Of a stretch of DNA of 64,000 bases, positions 1-31,852 are shown piece after piece; within the stretch, counting starts at the first letter, position 1, and every line of letters begins with the position of its first letter. The DNA lies in contig OX457053.1 of the NCBI GenBank assembly GCA_949752735.1, forward strand, positions 6,545,135-6,609,134, written 5' to 3'. Below the pieces are notes generated by a model that saw only the letters and a program-made list of their open reading frames with translations, did not search any database and was not told the origin of the DNA. Origin of the DNA: Lumbricus terrestris. Its lineage: Eukaryota; Annelida; Clitellata; Crassiclitellata; Lumbricidae. Both the position numbers and the translations under genes were made by a program.

Positions 1-115
1 TTGCAATTGCTCGTGCGCTTCGGTGTGAAACTCCGATTTCAGTGTCCACGCTGTAGTTTGGAGCATCTTTGAGTAGAAATCTGAAGGGGCGCTATAACAA
101 GTGCTCATGCATACA
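1..115 (+). repeat. 3' part of a tRNA-derived SINE
   Basis: The first 115 bases match the tail of the SINEs at 14745-14910 and 19225-19500: a stretch of the type 'caattgctcgtgcgcttcgg', then 'gaaactccgat', then 'gagtag ... tgaaggggcgctata'. The tRNA-like head lies before the window. It sits in an intron of the WDR13-type gene. Confidence 0.6.
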
Positions 116-559
116 TACACATGCATAGGTAAGGTTTTTACGAAAAATCTCTTGCCCATTCAATTTACTTAAAATTGGGTAGGAAGATTTTTTGGTGAGA
201 TAATTAACTGACTACTGAGCTTGGAGAAGCTGCATAAATTTGTATTTACGCTTCCGTGTGACTGTAAGTTCTGTAAACAGTGGTTGCGTTTTAGTAGGAA
301 CATTGCATGCTGAGTTGTTTTGATTTTTTGCATGTGTAATAATAATGTGTGGGTTGTTTACAATCACAAATAGTTGGTTCTTTCTTAACGCCACACTCAG
401 ACGGGGGACAGTAAGCGCACGCTTCAGACGATGAATCTGTCGACGGGAAAGGGAGTTCGGGTGAGTATCTGTGTTCACTTCACCTTCTAAACATTGCTGT
501 TCTACAACTTTGGTTAGAAATTCAATGCAGGCAATAGTGGTGGAGCTGGTATTGTGCCG

Positions 560-790
560 TATCTATGAATTTATATAGCGGCTCTCACAGTGCACACTAA
601 TCAGAGGTGCTCCCAGTGCATGAGAGAAGAAGAGAGAGAAAAAGTGGTCTCGAGACAGCGAAAAAAGAGGCACTTGGTAAACCAGTTAATAAGGAGGAAC
701 GTGTTGAAAGAGGAAGTGGTGTTGGTGGTGGTGTTTATGATGATACAATTGTTCTTTTTGACAATTATAATGCTATTGTAATTTGGTCTG
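560..790 (+). repeat. LINE-tail-like interspersed repeat
   Basis: The sequence 'tttatatagcggctctcacagtgcacac' followed by 'atcagaggtgctcccagtgca' and a purine-rich stretch recurs, diverged, near 20490-20600 and 22190-22340 in DDX41 introns. It resembles the untranslated 3' part of a CR1/L2-type LINE or of a SINE that borrows its tail. No coding capacity is visible. It ends shortly before the WDR13 exon at 811. Confidence 0.4.
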
Positions 791-801
791 TCTTTTGTTA
801 A

Positions 802-4114
<3,313 letters not shown>

Positions 4115-5599
4115 AATATTACCGTAGTCGCACAAGATCATGTAGCTATTGTCATGATTATATGATGGGTCCGTCAATGTGGAGCGAGCTTTTCGCATCC
4201 TGCAATGTTGTGAAACGTGATTGCAATGGGTTAGAGGGTCTACCATCAGTACCCTACAATGTGGAGTGTGGTTTCATGTGTCCTGTTACCGTGCAGGGAC
4301 CTTCAGTAAACCGTTTGCACGTAGTTGATTGTGAAAACTGATTCAATTCGTTGTTGTTGTCGATAAATGCATAATATAAATTATCTGTTGCCGTGAAACT
4401 CGCTGATTTGCCTCCTATTTTGTTGCTTGATTATTAATTTATTATGGCTTGGTTTGATCTAATTGCCGCTTGGCTTCAGTGTGCTGCAGGTCGTTTCCTG
4501 GTAGGGAATGTAATCCCAGGGCATGTTCTAATTCTGGGATGCCGGGATTACAACATGTGTCAATCCAAGGATTGATTTATTTGCCAATTAAAATTCTTTT
4601 GTCCTAGATCGCAGTAGCCGAGTTTGAGTTAATTTCGGATTGCCCGTTTTTCACTGGCCTACCCTGAAAAGGGATAAAGCCCCTGGACACGCCAGCCAGG
4701 AATCAGCTCAGAGGTCACTACACTGACTGACTTAACGCAGCACCATTGGGCAAGATCTTGACCACTGGGCAGGGTACCCAAGAAGTACCAAACTGCAGCA
4801 CCTATTAAGAGTTGCAAGGGTATCTCTGCTTAAATGTCATAAACTGGTTATAAACTGTTATCTGTTGACCAACGAAGAATCGAAAAAAAATATTTTTAAT
4901 TTTAAAATCCCCAAAATACAGGATTCCATGTCTGTCAATCCAGGGATGTGAAAAGGTCCGAGATACCTGGGAATACATTCCCTAATGGCTTGTGCATAAG
5001 ACACTAAATATTGTGACTGAAGGTTCTAATTACAATTTCTGGTCTATTGTGGCTGGTGCAACAAACCGACTGCAGTTTGTTGATTTTGATATAACAGATC
5101 ACACGAATAATAATGTTTACTTGACAAATATTTTCAGGATAATAATGTACATTAAATTTCCCTTAACCATCACTATGGTAGCAACGAGTTTTGACTACCA
5201 AACCTCCAACAAAGATGCAGATTATGCCACTTTAAAGTACTATTACATGCTGTAGGCATATGTGTGGCGTGCACATGTTGGTAAAAAAATTGTGTGTAAC
5301 ATAATCATTTCTCGTTGTATTCCTACTACTGAGCTGGATCCAGTGACTTTGTTGTTTCAACACTTTCTTCGAATACATCCAACACTGTTCGTGCGTTTCA
5401 ATAAACAGCGAGAAGTTGAAAATAAAGAGTAAATACGCCATCAAAATCAACCGCATATAGTTAAGAAACGTGATTAGAAAAAGCACATCCAGTATGTGAT
5501 TAGAAAAAACACATTCCGTGTGCTAATCTGCAATTATGTCACAGTCAGTTCATTGTCATCGCTGCTACAAAGTTGAAAGCGATGACTTCAACCGATCGA
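4115..5599. other. Tail-to-tail intergenic region between WDR13 and DDX41
   Basis: No gene is visible here; it should hold the 3' UTRs of both convergent genes. Near 4502-4985 a pair of inverted ends ('tagggaatgtaatcccagg' and its diverged reverse complement 'cctgggaatacattcccta') suggests a degraded DNA transposon of about 480 bp. No clear polyadenylation signal could be assigned to either gene. Confidence 0.5.
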
Positions 5600-5652
5600 C
5601 CTTGGTTTGTTTACCAGTCACCTTGGTTTGTTTACCAGTCACCTTGGTTTGT

Positions 5653-5662
<10 letters not shown>
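5600..5662 (-). repeat. Tandem repeat, 3 x 21 bp, spanning the DDX41 stop codon
   Basis: Units lie at 5600-5620, 5621-5641 and 5642-5662 (plus strand 'ccttggtttgtttaccagtc' plus one base). Read on the minus strand, the first unit contains the last coding codons (Asp-Trp) and the TAG stop. The next two units repeat the same codons in frame, each ending in TAA. Confidence 0.95.
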
Positions 5663-23714
<18,052 letters not shown>

Positions 23715-23944
23715 GTTATGCTGAAGAAAAGAGCAATTATTTTAACAACAAAGACACGTTAACTATCTTAGCTTTCCCTATACTATTATTTATTATAATT
23801 ATCAGATAAACAACAACATGTAACGATATGAACTCAGTACTTGTTCTTTCGCATAAACAACATGGTGGCCTACACGGATTATATATCCAGAGAGGCATCC
23901 GGCATTAATGTGTGACAGCCTCGTATCAATGCCCTACATCGTAA

Positions 23945-25170
23945 TCGTAATCTCGAGACTTCTACAGCGCCCACAAAAGCCAAGTCGCGGGAACCAGCTT
24001 ATTCACAGGCGCTCAATCAAAACAAAATCGATAGGCAGCGGGTCAAGTCCGGAGAGTCAGGCAGGCAGATAGATGGACGACTAAGGTGGGTGATGTTTAG
24101 AGTTGAAGTGGCGGAGGATGTGAGGAGAAGAGGAAGAATCAGGATAGGATTTTTGAAAGAGCAATGTTTTCAGTTTTGAGTGAAAGACCTGTGGGGAGAT
24201 AGCGAGAGGTGGAGTTTTGGTGAGTTCGTATGATGGGTCGGAAGTTTGCCGAAGTGCTGGCGGAAGTTTGTTCCAGAGAGGTGGAACGGCAATGGCTATA
24301 TGGAGCGGTTTGCGAATTTCAGTGATGAAGTGATGGGAGGGCGAAGCAGTGTAATGGAGGATGAGGAGCGTGTTGAACGAGGTGGCTGGATGGTGAACAA
24401 CTGACGAAGGTAGAACGGCTGGGATGATTGAAGTGTATTGTAAGTGAGTGAGAGGACTTTGTATTCAATGCGTTCAGGTATTTTGAGCCAGTGAAGTGAT
24501 TTCAGGACAGGAGTGATGTGGTGACGTTTGGGGGTTTTCGTCACTGCACGGGCGAGGGCATTCTGGATAGCTTGGAGGCGGTTAATTTGGGTTATATCAA
24601 TGTTTAGGAAGAGAGAGTTGCAGTAATCAAGTTTCGCATGAACTATGGATGTGGCTATTGTGGATGCAGTTTTAAAGTCGAGCATAGGTCGGATTCTGCG
24701 GAGATCTCGTATGTGCATGAAACAAGTGCGGGAAAGTTGGGTTATGTACGTGGTCGGAGAAGCTAAGATGCTGGTCAAAGATTACACCTAGGTTTCGGAC
24801 AGGAGAATTTGCGGAGAAAGTGTGGTTGGAAGAAGAGTCATTGTTGAAGGAAATAGAGGGATCAGGAATTTTCTTGAGTTGTTCTCTGAGGCCAATTAGT
24901 ATAAATTCTGTCTTGGAGGGGTTAAGGCAGAGGAGATTTGAGGTCATCCAAGAGGTGATTTGGGTGACCACGGAGAGAAGATTGTCTATGGAGTCAGAGA
25001 AGCTGCTTGGAGAGAAAGAGATGAATATAGTTGGGTGTCGTCAGCATATAGATGATGGTCGACTGTGGACGCTTTTACATTGGTTTGGGACATGCATAGT
25101 TAAATCAAAGATATCGTTAAATATTATTCGAACTGTCTGCCCCATCGACGTTGATGGTCTGTCCCAAACT
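23945..25170 (-). pseudogene. L2/CR1-like LINE, 5'-truncated and frameshifted
   Basis: The minus strand encodes RT and post-RT segments: 'HLYADDTQLYSS' near 25050, 'LNPSKTEFILIG', 'ARAVTKTPKRHHITPVLKSL', 'HWLKIPERIEYKVLSLTYNT'. At least one frameshift lies near 24700-24780. The 3' UTR (to about 23945) matches the 3' parts of 23229-23640 and 26465-27230. It lies just upstream of the DDX41 start and has no function of its own. Confidence 0.75.
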
Positions 25171-25259
25171 CCCAGTTAGTAGCCTTGCTTACAAGCAGAA
25201 CGGCAAAGGCGGAGTTAACATTAATTGCCCATTCCGAGCTCCTATGGTAGCCTATGGTT

Positions 25260-26038
25260 CAGTGGCGTAGCCTGCAGGAATTTTTGATGGGGGAAGGGTT
25301 TGGGAGTTTTATGGCCTGGCCGGATGCCCTTTCTGACACCAACCCAACAGTATTACCGTAAATAATAAGGGAATAAAGTAACAATGGGAATAAAGTAAGA
25401 AAAACAATTGTTCCTACAAGCAATAATATTGTCTTGTTTTTTTCTTATGTAAGTGGACAAATAACCTTTAAAAAAACTTTTTGCCGAGGCCAATGGGGGT
25501 TTTAACCATTGAGATGCATGATATATATAATATACACGCTAGAGAGAGTATGACGTATCTGCCCTGCAGTCAAATATGAAGTTACAAATTTAGCCTACAA
25601 CGCGCTTATCGTTCCGACCAATCAGAGGCGATTTCTCATACGGACCAATCACACACAGTCTGACAGCATCGATTTGAAAAATAAATTAAACGACATGTGC
25701 ATTTTTAATAATAAAACGAAAATGTCGATATGCTTGCTTGTTAATTTTGCAGTTTCTTGCAATATTGACAAGTAAACATCGACAAGTTCGTCTTATTATA
25801 AAAATGCTGATACTATTTTAGTTATTTTTCCAGATCGATGCTGTAAGACTGTGATTGGTCAGTATGAGAGTCGCCTATGATTGGTTGGGTGCCAATTAGA
25901 CAGATATGATGTGATTGGTTTGTGCTAATTAGACCGACTTCAATATAGAGACGTGATACTCCCTCTAGTGATATATTTATTATATAATACAGCTCTATGG
26001 TTTTAACCCACGAAACCCCTTAATTGTCTACGCCACTG
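25260..26038. mobile_element. hAT-like element carrying a nested MITE
   Basis: The ends 'cagtggcgtagcctgcagg' and 'cctgcagg'-less 'gtctacgccactg' match the element at 14415-14672, inverted. A roughly 460-bp insert (about 25525-25990) separates its halves. The insert has its own inverted ends ('cacgctagagagagtatgac' and complement of 'gtgatactccctctagtg') flanked by AT-rich sequence. It also contains several CCAAT motifs in both orientations. No coding potential. Confidence 0.55.
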
Positions 26039-26464
26039 ATGGTAGCAACGATCGAGTAGTGTATGAGTGACGATTACGATTACGTCACTTAGCCCAATCG
26101 CATTCCTGTGACGTTTCATTTACAGTTATTGGTTTATCGTTAAACACGTAAAGAAAAATTTCTACAAAAAATAATGTTTTTGTATTCTAGATAGGACAGC
26201 AGCTTCAAAACTAAAGAAAATGATGTTTTGGGTAATGTTTGAAATCTAACATCTTTTTTATAGACTTTTGATGAATAGAATGATAATAATAATAAAAATA
26301 ATAAATTACGTTTTTTATCAACAATCCGCGGTTGACAGACCGTAACCGGTTACAGTGTACAAATATGCTCAGTTGAGACAATTCACATGATCACATCAGA
26401 TCACAGAATACATAAATCTTAGCTATACCAACTGAACAGACAGCCTGCAATAATGTAATGTAAT

Positions 26465-27230
26465 GTAAATCTTCGAGAATTTCTCAGCGCCCACAAAAGC
26501 CACGTCAGGGAGACCAGCTTATTCACCGGCGCTATATCAAATCAAGTCCGCAATAGCCAGAGCTGCCGTTTTCGTTCCGGTGCCAGGTCAAAATCCGGGG
26601 AGGTCAAGCCGAGGAGACAGCGTGGTGCTACGGTGGTTGTCGGTGATGGTGGTGGTTATGTGATGGAACCTGATTGGAATCTGGATAGGATAGGTTGAAC
26701 AGTTCGGTTTTCAGTCGTGAATGGAATGCAGCAGAGGAGAGTGCAAGCGGAGGAGAGGTTGAATTTGGAGGTGAGACTGCAGGAGAGATAGGAGGGTGAG
26801 CGAACAGGCGGAGGTATGTTGGGAGTCCGTTCCAAAGAGCTGGTGCAGCATAGACTAAGGAGCGGTCGCAGAATTTCAGAGAGGATGATACTGGAGGCCG
26901 AGAGATAGAAAGATATGATGATGAGGGCGTAGACCTGTGCGGTTGGATGGTGATTAGTTGACGAATGTAGGAGGGCTGAGAGGTTTGAAGAGCGTTGTAG
27001 GTTAGAGAAACAATTTTGTAATGGATGCGCTGAGAAACTTTTAGCCAATGAAGAGACTTGAGAACAGGGGTTATGTGGTGATGTTTGGGAGTCTTAGTGA
27101 CTGCGCGGGCAAGAGCATTCTGGATAGTTTGCAGGCGTTTAATTTGAAGAGAATAGACTGCTTGCAGGAGTTAATAGCAGCCTACAAAGCTGGTTATAGG
27201 CTAAAAGCTGCTCTTCTTTTTCTGTCAGTC
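26465..27230 (-). repeat. L2-like LINE 3' fragment
   Basis: The minus strand encodes 'RLQTIQNALARAVTKTPKHH' and 'HITPVLKSLHWLKVSQRIHY' near 27120-27020, then 'APALWNGLPTYLRLFAHPP' and the 3' UTR shared with 23229-23640. Stops interrupt it. It ends about 50 bases before the start codon of the gene at 27282, so it may form part of that gene's promoter region. Confidence 0.75.
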
Positions 27231-27281
27231 GAAGTGAGAGTGCTGTTCTTCTTTCGGTCGCTCAATTCATAATTCCTCTGG

Positions 27282-28506
27282 ATGGCCGACTCTCCGGACG
27301 ATCGGGTTACGTACGAGTATGAATCCATATACAACGACCCGCAGCTAGTCCTCCATCAGCCCCCCTCTCAGCAGCCTCCCAACGACCGGTATATCACGCA
27401 GCATCTGCCTCCGTGTTACTCGGGGTTGAGGAGGGCGCCACCTTCGCCTCAGCCACCGGATGACGTCACGCAGCGTGCGCCTCCGCCGCTCTATCAGGCG
27501 TCCATGGTGAAACTGGAGCAGACGTCTGCCATTCGACGTCCCACGTGGGAACAGCGGCCTGACGCGATGTGGGCCCGACCCAGCCAACCACAGCCACTGC
27601 CACTGCCACCGCCACCACCACTAGTGGCGAGTTCCCCTTCCAACATCACTTTACACACCGATTCGAAGACGCAGTACGTAAATCTACGTGACAAGTAGGA
27701 CCGGACTAAGAAATGTGGGGGCCCTGTTCGGTCGAAAAATCTGATGATCTTTTTTAGTCGTTTGGTCCACTAAATTTATAGAATATACCGAAAATTTTCC
27801 CTGCCAAAATTAGCTGACGCTTTTTTGTCGCTTGGTCGAAATTTCCTCAGAACATGCCAATTTTCCTTTAAAAAAACGTTTTTCCGCCTGTGTGGGCCCC
27901 TTAAAGTGTGGGCCCCTTTTCTGCTGAACATGTTGAACATGTTTTAATCCGGCCCTATAGCGTATACCTTTCCATGCTGTGCTGGCCTAATGAGGCTAAT
28001 GAGTGGCAAGACGTCATTCAGATACGCATATAAAAATTTTCTACTTAAATAAATAAATGCGTGGAAACGGTCTATGACCGTTCAGTCACATTTGTTGCCC
28101 TAGCGCTTGTAAAATGTGAATCAGGGCCAATTACTTACTCACTTAAGGTGATTTCCTGTTGCCTTCCTCAAAGACAATTGTGGGTGAGCAACTTGTCCAA
28201 GGCCGCTACGCAGTGGCTAGAAGTGGGCCTAATTAACTAAGCCTATAGGCTAGATTCGAACCTGCGAGTCTGCGACCCTCGGATCGAAAGCGCCGAACTT
28301 ACCGCTACACCACCGCGTGTCCGCGTCCCACTCGTCTGTCTTAATTATCTGTTAATTGTTGTCCGTTTGTCCGGTGTAGGACTACAGTTGTGGTCGAAGA
28401 GGACGAGGAGGAGCGAAAGAAGAGAATGGAGGAAGCGGACGAATTGGCGGCAAAAGATGTCGTCTGCTGCTGCCTTGGATGCGTCTTTGGGTGGATCGTC
28501 TGCTAG
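27282..28506 (+). CDS. Proline-rich, cysteine-tailed small protein, probably CYSTM-like, two exons
   Basis: Exon 1 27282-27694 and exon 2 28380-28506 join in frame (donor 'acaa|gtagga', acceptor 'tgtag|gact') to 179 residues. The N-terminal 125 residues are proline- and glutamine-rich with PPCY and PPLY, both PPxY-type WW-binding motifs. Exon 2 encodes 'KTTVVVEEDEEERKKR', an acidic/basic stretch, and a hydrophobic cysteine tail 'DVVCCCLGCVFGWIVC' at the very C-terminus. Vertebrate CYSTM1 has the same order: proline-rich N-terminus, a KTTV-x-VVE-type segment and a short CCCC membrane tail. I infer a tail-anchored or palmitoylated membrane protein of this family. The match is short, so I give no symbol. 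The intron begins at a DNA-transposon end. Without splicing, exon 1 would stop at 27698. Divergent from DDX41. Confidence 0.6.
27696..27958. mobile_element. DNA transposon with inverted ends at the start of the intron
   Basis: The left end 'taggaccggactaagaaatg' pairs with the inverted right end (complement reads 'tagggccggattaaaacatg'). 'CAGGGCCGGATTA' is a common hAT-type terminus, so a hAT-like origin is likely. The interior 'tttttagtcgtttggtcca' and 'cttttttgtcgcttggtc' blocks also occur, diverged, at 2040-2160. The left end begins one base after the exon 1 boundary at 27694. No target duplication was recognised. Confidence 0.6.
28140..28320 (-). repeat. tRNA-derived SINE in the intron of the 27282 gene
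   Basis: Minus strand: 'tggtgtagcggtaagttcgg' (box A) and 'gcaggttcgaatctagcc' (box B). The body is shared with 21915-22195 (complement of 'ttgtccaaggccgctacgca' and 'gatttcctgttgccttcctc'). It ends about 60 bases before exon 2. Confidence 0.7.
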
Positions 28507-29324
28507 TGACGTCATTCACCACTCTACCTTGATTGACTCAATAGACTCTTCGTTGTGTAACATCCGATTGGTTGCTCGTTGGTCTAGTCATTCATTATGT
28601 GTGACTGTCAATTATGTTCAAACTTTATGCTCAGGCTTGAGCCCTTTGTTGACAGATTTAGGAATTTGTTAATATATGTTTAATTGCTTGTTTAATCGCC
28701 TAAATGTCAGCCCCAAATTCGGGTGCAGCTTTTATAGGCTGTAGATCTAGTTTCCTAACGATGTTATAATTAATTTATAAATCGCTTTCAAAATTAATTG
28801 CATTGTTTGCTCTGAACAATTAGGCTAATCGTGTGGGCCTAAAGGCCCTAGGCCTATATGTTTATGTGTCATAAAACAAATTTAATGTCCATGGCATTAT
28901 TATATATTATTTATAGGCCATAATTATGCATATTTTCCTTGTTACGAGGACAGACGCAACTCTGGAGCTTTACCTGATTTCACCCCTCCCCGCCCTACCT
29001 CTGATCGATCACGCTTTGACAAAGCGCATGTGAATAAACCGCGGTTCCAGCAACTTCGCTTTTTAGGCGCCTAGCTTAGATTTCTAGACTAGACCTACAA
29101 TTAGGCCGACGATAACGTTGGAGGGTCTTGTTCCTCTGTTGCATCGCCTATCCTTGGGTAATTAGGCCTAAGTTAGGCCTGCTTCTAAAGGCCTACTTAA
29201 AGGGCATATAGACTATAGAGTCTTCGAACACTCTAAGATCTTTGGTATGGTCACGCTTCTGAATGGATTTATTGAAGGGGCGATATATAAATTCTTGAAA
29301 CGAATGAGCTCAGTAATTTTCGCT
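28507..29324. other. 3' flank of the 27282 gene, no further gene seen
   Basis: AT-rich sequence with an unusual density of 'taggccta'-type palindromes (for example near 28850, 28913, 29163 and 29170). A short LINE-tail-like block ('cttctgaatggatttattga' then 'aggggcgatatataaattc') lies at 29253-29297. No coding region can be supported. Confidence 0.5.
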
Positions 29325-29561
29325 TATTCGACAATCCGGTTGACAGACCGCAACCTCTGGGTTACTGCAGTGTTCAATTATGCAGTTCAAACAGTTTATA
29401 GGAACTCAGACTACAGAATACTGTGTGCATAAATCTAGGCCTACTAACAGTACAGACAGCCTGCAATAATAGGCGCAGCCTGCCAGCCTACAAACTTACA
29501 AAGCACGTCCGCCCAATACGGGTCGCGAACTCGTTACCTCTTGCTCTCCGTACGTGCCAGC
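29325..29561 (-). repeat. tRNA-derived SINE, left part (continues at 45939-45990)
   Basis: The tail 'caatccggttgacagaccgc' matches 7150-7450 and 26320-26460. The tRNA-like head is cut: box-B-like 'gagttcgcgaccc' (minus strand) lies at about 29515-29535 here. Box-A-like 'tagcgcaaaggataacgcg' (minus strand) lies at 45947-45970, beyond the hAT insertion. This establishes the outermost level of the nest. Confidence 0.7.
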
Positions 29562-30367
29562 CATGGGCGTCCGCAGGGGAGCGCAAGGGGGCGCAAGTGC
29601 GCCCCCTGGATTTTCCGCATATTTTCAGATAACTTTAGATTATTTGGTTATGACTATTAAAAATTTACAATGCGATTTTCAACATGATTATCGGTGGGTT
29701 CTATCGGTTGGACCTATCTTTCTTTGGACGCATAACGTATAGGTAGCCTGTAGGATTCTCTTCATTTGGTAATATGGAAATTCATACTGTTAACGCGATA
29801 CGACAAAATGCCAGTCAGTCGTATCGCCTAATTGCTAAGCAATTGGTATCGTGTTCTTTCTAACAGCGACTCTTGTGTTGTTACAGGCGATCACTATATA
29901 ACTACGAGAGCCAGCCGGTGAAACGCGAATGTAGTCACATAATTATAGTAGTGTAGTTTATATAAACAAACTTAATTGGCACTGACTGAAGCGACAGTAT
30001 CTGACACTGACTATATAAGAAATCAGCTTAGATGCCAGCCAACACGCGTTTTGACACTTTGAATATCCTACTAGCTTCGGGACTACTGCATTTCTATAGT
30101 ATACATGGGGATCCTATATACTGCCTATATAATATATATATTATATATAATATATATACATATACTATAGGAAGAGGTGCATTATTATTATACACGATGC
30201 GTTGACTCAGCTTTGGTTGATTTCAGAGAGGGGATAACAGATCGAGAGAGCGAGGGTGCCAGCGAGAGACAGAGAGGAAAGGGTAGAAGGGACAGAGAAA
30301 GAAAGGGAGAGGAGGGAGAGAAGAGGAAACACACCGGGTAACATCAAAGTTGATACTTGATAGGGTG

Positions 30368-30463
<96 letters not shown>
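30368..30463 (+). repeat. (CA)n(TA)n microsatellite
   Basis: About 34 CA units followed by about 13 TA units, inside the left part of the hAT element and 20 bases before the 5' LTR at 30485. Confidence 0.95.
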
Positions 30464-30484
30464 TCGAGCGGAGAGGGAAGGGAG

Positions 30485-31518
30485 TGTAGCGTATTAAATC
30501 GCTATTATCTATCAAACTAACTTGTCTGATATTATATGTTAATTCTAAGTAGGAGTTAAGCTAGATAATTTAGTCGGCGTATCTAGATTAATAATTTGGC
30601 GTCTAGTGGATTAGTAACTAGGAGACCACGAATCTTGCGTACATGAGCGAGGCAGTCATGGTGACGTCAAGCGGTTACTACGGACGCTTACGTAAGCGAA
30701 AACATTTGCATCGACGCGTAACCAATAAAAAGCATCGAAATGAGCGTAACGGACAGAATTGAATGGAAACAGCCACGTCATTGAAATTCGACATAAACGG
30801 TTGATTCCTTGCTTGAACATTGAGAAAGATGGTTGTTCAGTTGTGGCTGGCAATTCATTTGAAGTTTATTCAATGGTGAGGATGATGATTATGCTCGTAT
30901 CTGGTCGTAAAACAGTACGAGGCATTCGTGTGAGTGTAGAGGCGATTTAGAAATTCGAAGTTGCGAACTCTAACGTCCGTGAAGTCTACATTGTGATCGT
31001 GACGGTTGGTGAGACGATATTCGTGTGTTGAGAAACGATTTTGGGCTCGTTGTCTCTGGTTGACATTTCAAGGTCATTTTCAATTGGGAAGGAAATTCTC
31101 ATTGGTTGGAGTGTGATAATTTGATGCTACGGAAGTATTGAATATTGTCTTGTCTGGTATTCGATCTGGATTCCACAGCTTGACAGTATCTCATTATCCT
31201 TCTTCAAATATAGCACGGGGTTGCTTATCCTCATTCAGTGAATCAACAGAGAATCTACAGAACTATTTCAAGACCGTTTACACTACAGAAACGACATGTC
31301 ATATATCTCAACTGTGGAGCACAGATAAGCTAAAAGATAATTATCATTAGTGATACGCCAAATAAGTAAATAGGAATATTGCGTAATTGTATTGTGTATT
31401 TAATAGTTTCAATTATATCATACATTTATAAAGAATTGGTGTCTCTTTGAACAGATCATTTAAATGCAGTACATTTTCAATTACCCGCTAAAATAAGCAT
31501 AAAAACGGAGACGTTACA
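30485..31518 (+). repeat. 5' LTR of the Gmr1-like element
   Basis: 1034 bp, from TGTAGCG to GTTACA. It agrees with the 3' LTR at nearly every base; I noticed only a handful of substitutions (for example 'ggcgtctag' against 'ggcgtgtag'). The 3' LTR is longer by one 69-bp tandem duplication. Confidence 0.95.
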
Positions 31519-31520
31519 AA

Positions 31521-31538
31521 TGGGATGCTCGCGTCGGG
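31521..31538 (+). other. Putative primer-binding site
   Basis: 'tgggatgctcgcgtcggg' begins with TGG two bases after the 5' LTR, where reverse transcriptases of LTR elements anneal a tRNA 3' end. The best resemblance I can see is to the 3' end of tRNA-Pro, but with several mismatches, so the primer tRNA is not assigned. Confidence 0.5.
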
Positions 31539-31852
31539 ATAAAATTGACAATATTATTGTTGATTAGATTGAACTTTACTGACATTTATATTGAAGAGAC
31601 AAAGCTAATTAAAATGACGATCTATTTGGAAATTGTTAAGCATAGCGCAACGCGCATGTATAGATTTTAAGCATTAGAGTCGGTGCGATAATCCTTATTG
31701 CTTAACATATACCAGAGATTGTATCACGTTAAGAGGGAACACTAGTGTGACGCTTAATAATTTTAATAATTATTATAAGCGAGTGTGAAATTGTATAGCG
31801 CATAGTTTAGCGTTAAATTTATTACTACTTAACCAAAAGTGAGTAAGTAAGA

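Noticed and set aside
30207..30515. Open frame with a long Cys-Val repeat on the minus strand
   Set aside because: It is a translation of the (CA)n microsatellite inside the hAT element.
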